Positions 34,932-46,406 of a stretch of DNA of 64,000 nt are shown piece after piece; position 1 is the first letter of the stretch, and each line of letters begins with the position of its first letter. The stretch lies in contig JAQJZZ010000017.1 of NCBI GenBank assembly GCA_030077755.1, forward strand, positions 2,294,001 to 2,358,000, written 5' to 3'. Made by a program: the position numbers and the translations under genes. The notes beneath the pieces are model-generated. The model was given only the letters and a program-made list of their open reading frames with translations. It ran no database searches and had not been told where the DNA came from. The stretch comes from Filosporella fistucella (lineage: Eukaryota > Ascomycota > Leotiomycetes > Helotiales).

Positions 34932-36921
34932 AGAAAATTGGCAAGTTGCTTTGCTCAATCCCCACGTGATCAGGGGTCAGGTAATGGATCTCCAGGACCT
35001 CTTTCAGCTTCTATACCGAGTGTAACTATTGATGTATATTGCTAGATTTCAGTCAAGGTGTTTCGGTGTTTCTAAGATAACCAGTGGTACAACAGACGAG
35101 AGGCATCATCTAAAGGTGATTTTGTATTTAGAATACGAAGAGAATAAAGAAAACTTGAGAACATATCCATTTTCATTAATGATTAAGTTAGTGACATCTG
35201 TTCCAATGTTTTAATTCATCAACAAGTTGTAAAGTAGCAAAACTCTCCATGCTCCGGAGATGCTCTTGACGCATCCGAGAATTTCGAATGCGATTTTAAG
35301 AGTGGAGTTGCTATTAAATTTATGATTTTCGATATCACTAGTGAGCTTTTAAGATGCATTAAATCGTCTTATTAGTAAAGAACCGGTCGCGGTATAGAAT
35401 TAGGTTATATAAATAGTGGACATGTCAGGGGTTGGACCCCACTATGCTTCGGCTACGCCTCGCTTAAGCACCAGCTATCACGGGGTCGTATGATATAGTC
35501 GATTAGTAGGAACCAGGTTTGGTTTAACAAGGAGAAATAAACTAAGGAAAGAAGAATTCTAGGTTCTATCATTCATATAAACTATATATATACTATTGCC
35601 CTAATTATAGAAGAGAGATTAGGGTGGGTCCCTTTATATAAATGCCACCGGTGCCCCAAGCACTTATCGCAGGTGCCCTAGGCTGGCCTAAGTACTAAGA
35701 CTCTTAAGGGTGCAACCTTTCACACTAGTCCCCTCACTTTCTTTACGAGTTACAATCTCCGAAGCCCCTATTCCATATATATAAAGCTATAGCTAATTAC
35801 CTCTAAATTCTTTATCAAATTTAATAATAGTTTTACCCATTGTATAACGACACGAGCACCGAGCTGCAGGGCGGTATATGGGAGTACGATGCGGAGGCAA
35901 TTCGGATACTATTAGGTCTACTACGAAGGAAACAAGAAAGATGAGGGAGGAAGAGAGGGGGATAAGCCCCTTTAAATACATATGCCCTTCCGAAACCCTT
36001 CCGAATCTGCTCCTAGTATCCAACTTATCAGGTGACTAAGCTTATGTGACGACGTATCGTTACAATAATATTATATTAAATGTGCCCAGGTCGCTATTAT
36101 CGGAGGCGGATTAGGAACATCAGGCCCTCTCATTAGCATCCTAGGATTCATTGATGAATAAAGCCTGGGTATATGGTCAATATTCATATTAACTTCTTTA
36201 ATTACACGGTTCTTGGACCCGTAGTCTAGAGCGGCTAAAGTGCTATAGGAGGTAGTATACCGACGACCGTTAAGTCGACGTCTATTATAGCGACTACTGT
36301 TTCGACTCCAAAGTTAAGCAGTCTGGCTTCCTCGTGAGCTGAAGAACGATACTAGCCATAAATTTTCAAAACCTCAATCATAATTGTGAACAGGAGAAAA
36401 GACACAATAGTACCGAAACGCCAAATTATGTAGGCCAAGCGCTTTCCTCAGCACAGTCGATAAAGCGGCGAGGATTACGCCGCAAACAGCACATGTACAT
36501 ACACTTGATCAGGTGTATGAGAACATGACCTGGGGTTATGTTTTCGAAGCAACTTCTTTCTTTGCATCCTCGCCCAAAGACTTCTTGAACGTTTCAGCTG
36601 GTGCATGGCAGTCTATGAGCATGTTTTCATCTGATGGCACTACTCGGATCATTTGGTGTCGTAAATCAATCGTTCATAGTGTTACATGCCGGGCTCATTG
36701 TACCGACTCAATCTCGGTCGGCCCCGCTTGGGCACACATCGGATTTGGCGAGACGTGCATATTGTCCAGTTGTCACAATCTTCGAGGCCGAAGCTGTCAG
36801 CAATGAAAAACCATGCTAAAAGCTGGTTCATCGTCATCTCCTTCTTGCACTAGATGCACTTGAATACTTCCTCGTTCAGATCCTTCAGACGCCTCAGCAC
36901 TGTTGCAAACTTGCGAATGAG
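34932..36921. other. AT-rich intergenic region with decayed repeats
   Basis: Apart from an LTR-like block at 35423-35724 no element is definable. Around 36085-36160 the plus strand reads VAIIGGGLGTSGPLISILGF, which looks like a small fragment of a former membrane-transporter or flavoprotein gene. The rest is AT-rich with many stops, as expected for old, mutated insertions. Confidence 0.45.
35423..35724. mobile_element. Solo-LTR-like block
   Basis: The segment starts with TG and ends with CA. It contains GACCCC (35435-35440) matched by GGGGTC (35482-35487), a promoter-like AT segment with TATATATA and TATAAA, and G/C-rich ends unlike the flanks. This is the look of a fungal copia-type LTR. 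I see no 5-bp target duplication, no primer-binding site and no second copy in the window, so the boundaries are guesses. Confidence 0.3.
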
Positions 36922-38979
36922 ATGTATCTCCTACACTGCTCCAGGGCTGAATCAGATCAGGCTCTGAGAATATGCCTTAATCAATATTTTGGGAAGATCC
37001 CGCCTTATGCGATCTTGTCACACCGTTGGCTCGATGATCCCCTCGCCGAGGTATCCTTCAAGGATTGTCAGGACATGGAAGACATCGCAACGGTCAATAG
37101 CATAACGAGAAAAGTTGGCTATAGAAAACTGGAGGGATGCTGTGCTCAAGCTCTGCTCGACGGCTTCGAGCACGTTTGGATCGATACTTGCTGCATCGAC
37201 AAGAGCAGTAGTACAGAGCTGTCTGAAGCCATCAACTCGATGTACAGTTGGTATGAGATGTCTCAGAAGTGCTATGTGTATCTAGCAGATGTACTCAACT
37301 CCGATGATCTAGCGGCTGAAGGGTCAACTTTCTGGAAAAGTGCTTGGTTCAAAAGAGGCTGGACATTGCAGGAATTGATTGCGCCAACAGTCGTGATGTT
37401 TTTCGACTTTGAATGGTTTATGATCGGCCAGAAGATTGATCTCGCCACCACAATAGCAAGCATTACTTGTATTGATGAACGTATCCTTCGGGATGGGATC
37501 TACGCACATAGAACCAGCGTTGCGGAAAAGATGTCCTGGGCAGCGAGAAGGACAACCACACGAGAAGAAGATCGTGCGTACTCGCTCCTAGGCCTTTTCG
37601 GTGTTAGCATGCCGATCTTATATGGCGAGGGACGCAGTGCATTCATCAGATTGCAGTTAGAGATTATACGCATATCGAACGATCATAGCATTTTTGCTTG
37701 GGAGGAGAGTACGGTGGCTACCGGAGCACTAGCTGAATCGCCTAGCCTATTCAACCCTTACTCGAAGTGCTACCCAGTCAGCCCGCAGCAATTCATCAAA
37801 TCCTTCAATATTGGAAAAGAACGATACAAGCCAGATTACACAACTACCAATGCCGGCCTACACATCCAGCTTCCACTTGCACCAATTCCTGATTCTCCAA
37901 ACTACTACTATGGGTTTCTTGCATGTACCGCTGACCGAAATGGCTTGTCCCAAGTGAACGATCAGACGGTGTGGTCTGTGATTTACTTACACCGCAGCCC
38001 GGAAAGCCTCACGAGACAATTTACACGGACAAGTTTCCAGAGTCGGATGCTTGGATTTCGAAGGGCTGTGGGTCAGGTGTTTGAAACGGAGCCGATATGG
38101 CTGTCACTTTTCGAAGACATCTGGCCGCTTACCTGGGATCCTCCCATCACAGAGACACAGACTCCCCAGCAGCAGCAGAATGTGCGTAACGACCCCGAGC
38201 ACACTATTACTCTTACCTTGGCCAAACGAAACCAGAACATCGAAATTGTTGATGTATGCCCACATGAGTCCTTCATCAGTCGATACGAAATCTCACTGAC
38301 CACCCACCCTGGATACTGGGCAATGAAGAAAGAATTCGGAAGATCAACCTTCCCCTCAATAAAAAAGGCCTTCATTGGATCCGGTCTTGATACTAATGGC
38401 ATCGGATTCCATCCCTCATTTGCTTCTGGGAGTCGGCTTGTAACTGTGATAGTACAGAACGGAATTATTGGAGGACGGGTTCTGATGGTGTTTGTAATGA
38501 TGAGAGGTGCTTGGAATCTGTTTCTTACGGAAGTGGACGACTTGATGACCGCTAGAGAATGCCGAGACGACTTGCTCGTTGAGAATGCAGAAGTTCAAAC
38601 ATCTTCAGCCCCATTAATAAAAAAATCGCCTATCAATGGGATTGGTATCCCGTTCAGTAGCGAATACAAGCATTCTATACGTCGTGGAAGGTACTTTATG
38701 GCGGTCGAGCATGGATCTACGCTCGGATACAGCACCTTATCATTTCGCGTTTCCATTAGCTTCTCACCACCACTAACTTCTACTACTGATAAGAAGATCA
38801 TGGTCAACAGGCAAGTGGTCGAGCAGTCTTTGCTAGCTGGAGGTAGAGAATCCTTTCAAGTCCTGGCAGACGTGATCAAGAGTATCGTCGTCAGTGAAAC
38901 AATTAAAAATAGTGGAATGCTATTTTTCGACCGCATCCGGCCTCCTTCTGCAACTCAGTCGGGGACTGCGAGAATTTAA
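36922..38979 (+). CDS. HET (heterokaryon incompatibility) domain protein
   Basis: A single-exon protein of 685 residues. The HET domain (PF06985) is N-terminal. Its hallmarks are YAILSHRW at about residue 29, VWIDTCCIDKSSSTELSEAI at about 85, MYSWYEMSQKCYVYLADV, FKRGWTLQELIAP and EEDRAYSLLGLFGVSMPILYGEG. The C-terminal 400 residues have no recognised repeat or WD/NACHT partner. HET proteins trigger cell death on fusion of unlike individuals, and fungal genomes carry many, often near repeat-rich DNA as here. The start ATG at 36922 gives the usual short lead-in before YAILSHRW. Which recognition system it belongs to cannot be said. Confidence 0.93.
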   Translation: MYLLHCSRAESDQALRICLNQYFGKIPPYAILSHRWLDDPLAEVSFKDCQDMEDIATVNSITRKVGYRKLEGCCAQALLDGFEHVWIDTCCIDKSSSTELSEAINSMYSWYEMSQKCYVYLADVLNSDDLAAEGSTFWKSAWFKRGWTLQELIAPTVVMFFDFEWFMIGQKIDLATTIASITCIDERILRDGIYAHRTSVAEKMSWAARRTTTREEDRAYSLLGLFGVSMPILYGEGRSAFIRLQLEIIRISNDHSIFAWEESTVATGALAESPSLFNPYSKCYPVSPQQFIKSFNIGKERYKPDYTTTNAGLHIQLPLAPIPDSPNYYYGFLACTADRNGLSQVNDQTVWSVIYLHRSPESLTRQFTRTSFQSRMLGFRRAVGQVFETEPIWLSLFEDIWPLTWDPPITETQTPQQQQNVRNDPEHTITLTLAKRNQNIEIVDVCPHESFISRYEISLTTHPGYWAMKKEFGRSTFPSIKKAFIGSGLDTNGIGFHPSFASGSRLVTVIVQNGIIGGRVLMVFVMMRGAWNLFLTEVDDLMTARECRDDLLVENAEVQTSSAPLIKKSPINGIGIPFSSEYKHSIRRGRYFMAVEHGSTLGYSTLSFRVSISFSPPLTSTTDKKIMVNRQVVEQSLLAGGRESFQVLADVIKSIVVSETIKNSGMLFFDRIRPPSATQSGTARI

Positions 38980-40450
38980 GAAATCTACTGCTACGACAGT
39001 CTATCCCAGACATTTATTCCATACTTAACATCCAGTGTGACAAGTGATTAATCAGACAAATAATATGGAGCTAGGGTCGGAGGCCATTGTAATATGAGCA
39101 TTACGTCTGCTTGTACTCTGCTCAAACGGCAAGGTAAATTGATGTGTTTGTATCTCTCATTTTGTTTGGTGAACTTGTCGATGGGTGGGTGCTAGATTGC
39201 GGAATTTGAACGAAGTGATAAATTGCGTATATTGGAGGGAATTAGGTTAAAGTTCTTAATAAGGATTAAGACATAAATGATGAAGATCTCATCTAGATTT
39301 CGAGAAGTCAAGGCACAATGAGGTCACCAGCCACACCTATTGCACCGCTACCTCCATAACCGCCCACTAAAAGTTGGCACTAGATAACACGCCAACTTCT
39401 GGGGCATGCCAATACCTCACTTCCACATTTCGCAAATTATCAGGTCAGGCTCCAAGTACTAGCTTCAAGCATGGATTTATTGTCATAAATTCCTGCGTTT
39501 AAACTTAATATGCCCTATAGTCTCTCATGTTAAATTATAAGGGTCGCAATTGCCTTTTGAGATAAAGTAGGTTAGCTCTAGTCTTTATAATATAGGAAGA
39601 TTAACTTAGTTCGCCCTTACTTACAATCTTAAATCACAATGGTTACCTATGAAAATGAGTAATCCGCCTTAGCTCATAAACGGCTAAGAGCATTTGCTAG
39701 CACATTATGCAATTCGAGAAGGAGCCCCTTAGGTTTAATAAGCGGTTAGTTTATCGAGTAGTTAAAATCAAATACGAGCTAAATTTAGAGCCGAGAATTT
39801 TCTTATCTCAATACATTAGTGTTTAGAACCCCTAGATAGTGAAAATAAGGTTTATTATTCGTGCCTCCCTTCTTCTTAGAGGGCAGGATTAATAGTGATT
39901 TCCATTTAACATTCCATATCCTGCGTTGTGTATGTAAATGCACCAATTAACGGTCGATATTCAATATTAACAGCACGGGTCATAAAGAACCTAATCAAGC
40001 TGAAGCCTGAATTCTTCTCCGTTCAACTATGCTTCGTCGCTGTAAGGTCGAACTTGTAGGCATCAAAGCCTGGATGAGAAGCTTGTAGCCTCGGGTAACT
40101 CGCCTCTGTAAATCAGGTGGACTTCGCCTGTGGGGCCACCAGGGCCACCAGGGCCAACAGGCGTAATAAAAATAGGCTATAGTCCGCTATGATTTCAGGC
40201 ACCAATCTCCCCGATCTATCGCTGTGAGGTGCTAATGGTCTTGACACAGGCTGAGCCTTATTATTATATGGGAATTCTCTCTGAATCTCTGCAGATTCCA
40301 CAACAAAATCCGAATTCAAGACGTAAACATACTGATCATAGATCATCTTATAAATTACCTCCCTACATATTGTTGATTACCACCGACTATTTGACCCTCT
40401 ATCTCGACTCCGGTGCAACTTTTGTTAGGTCTCTCCCAAATGGAAGAGCT
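38980..40450. other. AT-rich intergenic region with old repeat DNA
   Basis: No gene is seen. Bases about 39470-39900 are AT-rich, and a broken frame at about 39638 (MVTYENE, stop, SALAHKRLRAFASTLC) looks like a mutated transposase or gene fragment. A short GGCCACCAG repeat lies at 40132-40160. Confidence 0.4.
40132..40160 (+). repeat. Short tandem GGCCACCAG repeat
   Basis: The 9-bp unit GGCCACCAG occurs twice, followed by a third degenerate copy (GGCCAACAG). On the plus strand it would read Gly-Pro-Pro, like collagen repeats, but no surrounding gene is recognisable. Confidence 0.5.
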
Positions 40451-41937
40451 TCAATCAATAAACTCCCTCCTCAACTCCTGCCCCTTCAAATCCGGCACCC
40501 CGTCCCACTGCCCCTCAATTTTCTTCCCCTCCAAAATATTCTTAATATTCAATCTCATACTCCACAAAACATTATGCGTCCTCCCTTTCTCTCTAACCTC
40601 GCCCCCCGCTTTATGCCCAGTAATATCGCTCTCCCTATTCGCCCCTCCAGCTGGAGCATGAGCCCCAAAAATTGGCGGGAATATATGATTGCAGTTCAAA
40701 ATACCAGAGCTACACAACCGTCCTAGACCTTGATCAAAGCCTTCATTGTAGGGTTCGATAGACATTGCGTTCAAGAGTTTTTGAGCTCCGATGAAGGAGA
40801 CAGCGTAGGTCCAGCTGCAGATTCCGGGACCGCTTTTGTACATGAGACGTGTACCAGGCTCTTTCCATTGTGACTCAGGGGTAGGAAAGCCGGCGGGGAA
40901 CATGATGTCTTTTTCGTTAGGGACGGTGGGATCGTTGCGGATGATGAAGCGCCGAGGAGAGGGGTGAGAGCGGCTTCCGCAGTGGCCAAGCCAGATGATA
41001 TCCCAGTTATCGCCGTAAGGGGATTGGACCGTCGAATTTTCTGTGGCTGGTTCATCATTATTGCTATCTTTGCCTTCGGACTTCGAGCTACTATCGGATT
41101 GAGTAAGGAATCGATTCCCGCGAGCCACATCGAGGAGTTGATATTTCAAGTGGACGTCCCAATCACTATCATCCTCTGCCATGCATTAGTATAATCACAA
41201 GATTGTTCAGACTTACTTACCCATTATCAGAGCAGACCCCCACCTCTCTTTAATAATCGTCCTTACAGCATTCAGTTCCGCTCTCCAAGCCCCTATAGTC
41301 TGAACCCCTTCATTGATCGTCTTCAGGTTGAAAGTAGGTGGCAATGAGATTTCAGATACATCTTTCCCTCTGATACCATCTATGACCTCAAACTTGAATC
41401 CTGTTAACGAGGAAGAAATTATTTGAGCATCAAGTTTATCGTGTCGTTCTGGGAGGTTGACTAGAAGAACCTTTTGGAACTTTAGTGGGTCAGTAAGGTA
41501 CCTTGAACAATCCCCACAAAGGACGCCGGGGAATTACATACACCCAGAGTCTCATTAAGGACGTCTTTCAAAGTGCCAGTCACATTACCAAGAGGATAAT
41601 TGGCCGGTCCACCTGTAGCCTCCAATTTCTCTTCGACTTCTTCCTTGGTCCCGTATCCTACCTTCTTCTCGTCTTCTGGCTTATTCTCATCCGAATTTCC
41701 CTTCTTCAAATCCCAAATAGCACCACATAAACTTTCGATATATGCTACCTTCTTGATATTCTGTCCCTTATTCACACAACTCGCTGGACACGTATCTGCT
41801 TCACTATTCTGCAAGTCATGCGTTTGAGTAGTAGGGGAGAGAATGAGTTTCGACTCTTCCGGTATATAAGTAACAAAACAGATTGAGAGCAGAATTAAGA
41901 GAGCGGCGATGCCGAGGATGCGAGGTGTTTGTATCAT
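40451..41937 (-). CDS. GT25-family glycosyltransferase, type II membrane protein
   Basis: A 459-residue protein in three exons (41937-41542, 41479-41221, 41175-40451). Residues 8-26 form a single hydrophobic anchor (ILGIAALLILLSICFVTYI), giving a Golgi-type topology with the catalytic part in the lumen. The catalytic region begins with FQKVLLVNLPERHDKLDA, typical of glycosyltransferase family 25. It continues with FKFEVIDGI, TIGAWRAELNAVRTII and ALIMEDDSDWDV, whose acidic cluster is the metal/nucleotide-sugar site. Near the C-terminus come SWTYAVSFIGAQKLL and FDQGLGRLC. The family transfers sugars to proteins or lipids; substrate unknown. Exon 1 ends at a GTATGT donor overlapping a nearby alternative (GTGTAT); only GTATGT keeps the frame. 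Confidence 0.86.
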
Positions 41938-42355
41938 TGTGAATATGGAATGAGTTGAACCGACAAGAGAGAATTCTGATTCTGCTCCAGCATGTTGGAG
42001 TTTTATTAGAGACAGGCGATGAATCTGTCGAATTTTGTGCCTTGCTTGCAAGAAATGGATCATCTGTAGATCTTCAGCGACATGTTTGTTTATGGATGTG
42101 AGAGCAACTGGATTGACGCAAGGGGCGAAGAATTGTTCGCAACCTCTCGATTTGAAGCGAGATGTATCCGGTTGTCAAATCCCTTGGGTATCTGCCTAGT
42201 GAAGCAGATCAAGGACATCAGTGGAGAGGCCTTTATATCACCCTGGGCACTAATTAGTCTTAGAGAGACGTCGCATTCATTGAACAAAACTTGGCCATTT
42301 AAGTAATCACCTGCATGTCACATGTTGCCGCGTGACCGTGTCCCTACTGCAATGC
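41938..42355. other. Intergenic between two minus-strand genes
   Basis: This short spacer contains the promoter of the GT25 gene and the 3' end of the next gene. Nothing else is seen. Confidence 0.5.
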
Positions 42356-44149
42356 TTATACTACGCTTCCATATTTGTTCCACCCAACCCAGATATTCAG
42401 CTCCTCGAACTGTGATCCCACTTTCTTATTTCTTAGATATTGCTTCAGTCCCGCTATAATGACCTCCAATTCTTTCTCCTTTAGTCGGTCCACACTTGTC
42501 TGCGACCTGTCAGGCATGCCAACATGAGCAGGCGTCTCTGCTGTGAATCGTAACCCCAGAGATTTTAGATTAGGTCTTGAAGCTAAGGTATCCAGAATTG
42601 TGTAATCCCATTCAGAGCCAGTTCTGATGTCGAATGTCAGGCGCTGAAGATCGGGTAAAGAATCAAACAGCGAGGTAAGATCGGCTGCAGACACAAAGGA
42701 AGAATCAGGCATTATGCCGGTGAAGTCGGTCCAGGTTGTCCCGAGATAGACTTGCGGGTATGCAGAGGATTGATGCAAATACGTAAGTGAGTGAAGTGTC
42801 TTGTGTGTTTCGCCGAGGATTGGAACCAGGTGGGACGGGCGAATTGAAGTATCTTCCAGGGAGAGCGAATAAAGTGGGAGAGTAGTGTTCGCGATGAAAG
42901 ACAGTATTGCCGTCTCGGGTGTTTCATCATCTGTGTTTTGGATAGTGAGATTTCTTAAAGAGGGAACTTGCTTCCATAGAGTGCTGAGAGTGTAATTGGA
43001 AGGCCAGCGGAGAGAAAGTGTGTGTATGTTTGACCAGTCCATGCGGTGTAGCCATTTGTCGAGATTTGTCTTTGTGGCATCAACCGTCTTGTCTGGGATC
43101 GTCGTATCGTCTGTGTTGTAATAACCAAGGACGTGCCTCACACGCTGCCCGAATTTGCCAGTCAATAGTCCAGTTGGAAGTTTGTTTAATGGCCAGGGAG
43201 GATTTCTATCCTCATGGCTTCTTGAGTTGATCTTGCTCTCTAGAATCGACCCCAATTCATACTCTTCCAGTCTTAAAACTTCCAAAGGTGGCAATTTTCC
43301 AGGAAATTTATCGAAATTGAAATTGAATCGAGCGCTGGAAGGCATACATCCTGTTGAATGTATTGAGATGTCTAGCTCCCGAATGTTAGGGCTAGAAGTA
43401 AGAACGTGAAGAATTAAATCCATGAACGAATCGTCGCTGTCGTAAGAATAATCAAGCTCCACCGTGAGAGAGTATAGCAAAGTGGAATTGATGATGTGTG
43501 CACTCGCTGATGCCCGGCATGTGTCGTTTATATTGTGGTACCCCAGGCGTTCGCCTTCACTACTCGAACAGTTATTTGTATCTTCGTACCATTGATAGGG
43601 CATAATGTAATGGAGTCTTGCTTTAGGATGATGCATTTCGAGTGTATTGAGAATGATTGGTGGAATGGGATGTTTAGTTTCCCATCTCACAGAAGTAACA
43701 TTTGGTAAAAGTCGAATCGTATCCGCCAACAGAGACATATTTCCCATATGTTGGCCATATCCAGTAGTGTCAATTGTCCACGAGCTCAGAGATGACAAGT
43801 TAGCCTTGATAATTTGTTCGAGAAAGTGATCAGTTCCCTCAGCAGTCCAAGGATGCTCGTAGTCCAGCGTTATCCTGTGTGACCCTGGAACCAAAAGGCC
43901 ATCGAAAGACTTGCCGGGAGCCGTAGCTTTCAGATGGCGTGAGACTAGAACATTGTTTCTTTCGAATATTATTCCATCCTTTCGAGTGTCCTTCAATCGC
44001 AGTATTGTGGCATTTGTACCTCGAGATTGCACTTGCCAATCGTATGAATCTGGTTCGAAAGCATTAGGGTATTGGTTTTGGAAATCCTGGGCAAGTACCG
44101 AGAGAGGTAATATGGTAGATAGTAAAGCGTATAAACGAAGTATTATCAT
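42356..44149 (-). CDS. Secreted leucine-rich protein, function unknown
   Basis: A single-exon protein of 597 residues beginning at ATG 44149. This start gives a clear signal peptide (IILRLYALLSTILPLSVLA, then QD); the frame stays open upstream but without such a leader. The body has irregular leucine-rich units like those of F-box/LRR proteins: SPNIRELDISI, LPPLEVLRLEEYEL, VPSLRNLTIQN, LPDLQRLTFDI and RPNLKSLGLRF. There are many Asn-X-Ser/Thr glycosylation sites and few cysteines. No catalytic motif is seen. A secreted LRR protein could bind carbohydrate or protein at the cell surface, but this is inference. It is transcribed in the same direction as the GT25 gene. Confidence 0.82.
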   Translation of the reverse strand: MIILRLYALLSTILPLSVLAQDFQNQYPNAFEPDSYDWQVQSRGTNATILRLKDTRKDGIIFERNNVLVSRHLKATAPGKSFDGLLVPGSHRITLDYEHPWTAEGTDHFLEQIIKANLSSLSSWTIDTTGYGQHMGNMSLLADTIRLLPNVTSVRWETKHPIPPIILNTLEMHHPKARLHYIMPYQWYEDTNNCSSSEGERLGYHNINDTCRASASAHIINSTLLYSLTVELDYSYDSDDSFMDLILHVLTSSPNIRELDISIHSTGCMPSSARFNFNFDKFPGKLPPLEVLRLEEYELGSILESKINSRSHEDRNPPWPLNKLPTGLLTGKFGQRVRHVLGYYNTDDTTIPDKTVDATKTNLDKWLHRMDWSNIHTLSLRWPSNYTLSTLWKQVPSLRNLTIQNTDDETPETAILSFIANTTLPLYSLSLEDTSIRPSHLVPILGETHKTLHSLTYLHQSSAYPQVYLGTTWTDFTGIMPDSSFVSAADLTSLFDSLPDLQRLTFDIRTGSEWDYTILDTLASRPNLKSLGLRFTAETPAHVGMPDRSQTSVDRLKEKELEVIIAGLKQYLRNKKVGSQFEELNIWVGWNKYGSVV

Positions 44150-46406
44150 CGTGTGTTGTAGAGAGAGTGACGATGCGGGCTTTCTGCTTTTTGATCTGAT
44201 CGCATCAGTGGAGGAATAAAAGCCTGGTTGTGCGTCGGTTTCAAAACACAATTTCGCACTTCAAATCTATGATCGGAGGCAGGTCAAACATGGACTGCAA
44301 AAAAGATTGAAGAAATCACTTGAGTTTATCATTCCTGTAAAGATCTGATGATACACCTCGAGTTTGATATTCTATGAGATGTGTCCAAATAATCCTTCAA
44401 GGCAACAGCGGTGTCAGCAAAAGCACCAACGTCACGATACAGACGCTGCTACATGTCTTTCCCACCTCAATTTTTTTTTCAATCAGCAAGACCATAACAC
44501 TTCAGACCTTGGTAACAACAAATATTAGAAGTTTTCTATTCTTCTTCTTCCAAGTCACATGACTAAAGCCAAATTCGGAAAGTTACTACCTCCCTGATCA
44601 CTTGATTTATGAGGCTGATAGGAGTCATCTCGGCGCTTCTGACTAGAATACATAAATTTATTGTCGAATTAATCCTTGCTGACAGAAAGGACCATCGTGC
44701 GCATTTACTGAATCTCAATGTCGTCACAACAGAGTCTCGACCACTGAAAGCGAGAACAATGAAAAAAGCCGATGACCCAAAGAGAACTGCACAGAAGAAC
44801 AGAAGAACTGAACAGCAGAAAAACAGAGAATGAAGAAAAAATGACGAGACATGACGGGCACATAAGGGCTTAAATCAAGTCATAAGGTTCATGACAAAAC
44901 CTCAGGTCCTGGTCCAAGAAACGCATATACCGGGACCGAGTGCCGAGCCGGTGGATCAAATGCAAGCTACAAATGCCATGTACGACAATTATCATCTGTC
45001 CCATATTAGCGTTTCATGCATCCAGCTGATGCATCATTTCTCGACGCTTTGGAACTCCTCAAAGTCCCTGTAGACGTTTCCGACCGTCAAAACAATCCCC
45101 ATATCACTCCGTCAACCTCCACATATATACCGCCACATACAAATATCGCAAGAGTGCTTCATTCTCGCATTCGACGTTTACTATGAGAGTGATCCATATA
45201 TCAAACCAAGGGATGTCGAAATAAGACCGACCCGAAGATGATCCATGGACCAAACGGCACCGTCGTCATATCTCATCTTAAGGTTTGAATTTTTCCCTGG
45301 AAAAAATCAAGTTGGCACGGATCACAGTGTGTGTTGGCGAGCGGTTGGCGAAGTTAGTGGGCTCTTCTAGGGATCCATAGGGTCCTCTTCGCTACGCTGG
45401 TAGGGCTTCGGCTGCGATTTAGTGCTTCCAGGTTGGCTTGGTGAAACTTAGAAGCAGGTGGAGGCTGTCGCTGTCCGTTCTCTGCCGGCATCTTTTACAA
45501 TTCATTGAATATTTTGAGATCCACAATGTTATCCACGTTCTGATCTATTTTCTACGCCAAATGGGTCTGAAATTGTCGAGATGGGTATGGTCAGACGAAT
45601 ATCAATATCGATATCGTCGACGATCAATACTTAGCCTCTGTATAGTTCTTAGCCTTTCTTGGTCTCCTCAATAGTTCAATGAGGCTCAACTCAAACCCTG
45701 CTTCCAACCAAAATAGAAAAGCCAAGTCGAGACGTTCCGTCAGCCACCCGTAAAATCTGGGTGTTTTACGACGACACTCGCATCTCTGTCGCGATGGGAA
45801 TTGCAAAGCATCAGCTCATACTGACCTCATCGCGGCTGTCGAAGAGCTACAATATGCAAGTCTGCAGCATTTTGTCCAAAAACATCTCCTGATCTTCTAG
45901 CCGTCGAATCAGGTAATGCGGCTTTTCTCCTTAGTATTCGGTGGTACCACGGTCCCCATTTTCATAGACCCGGTTTTCCATCCCGATATTTTTATCACCC
46001 AAACAATTCTACGCCTCACTTCACTACGTCTGGGCTATCTGGCTTTCAAGTAGACATGACAAGAACCCGGTGTTCATTATCAAGCACTAACTTTTTGCAA
46101 TCATGCGGACAATGGGGATTCTCCAGAATAGTGGGATTTGTGTAGTGTCCCACGTAATTTCTGCCTGGAGCCCCCGAAAGTGGAAAGGAACATACCACCA
46201 AGAACATGATATTTTAGATAGGGTTTGGAGAATTTTAGTTGTGGGCTTGGGGCTGAAATCCACATAGCTGTGGATAAATACTTGTCTTCTCCCACATGTT
46301 GGTTTATCTTTCTCTATGCTCGACACCGTCAATATATATCTTACATAGATATCAGCACAATACAATATCTCTCGAAACAAAATCTCTTCGGAGTACATTC
46401 AACAAT
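44150..46406. other. Intergenic, including the promoter of the sugar transporter
   Basis: No gene is supported over about 2.2 kb. A few protein-like fragments around 44890-45080 and 45780-46050 cannot be joined. Bases about 46270-46406 are C/A-rich and form the likely 5' leader of the transporter. A CT-rich patch with GGGCTTCGGCTGCG lies near 45408. Confidence 0.45.

Noticed and set aside
36513..36806. Open frame of 97 codons upstream of the HET gene
   Set aside because: No family features and no splice link to the HET gene, which has a good start of its own.
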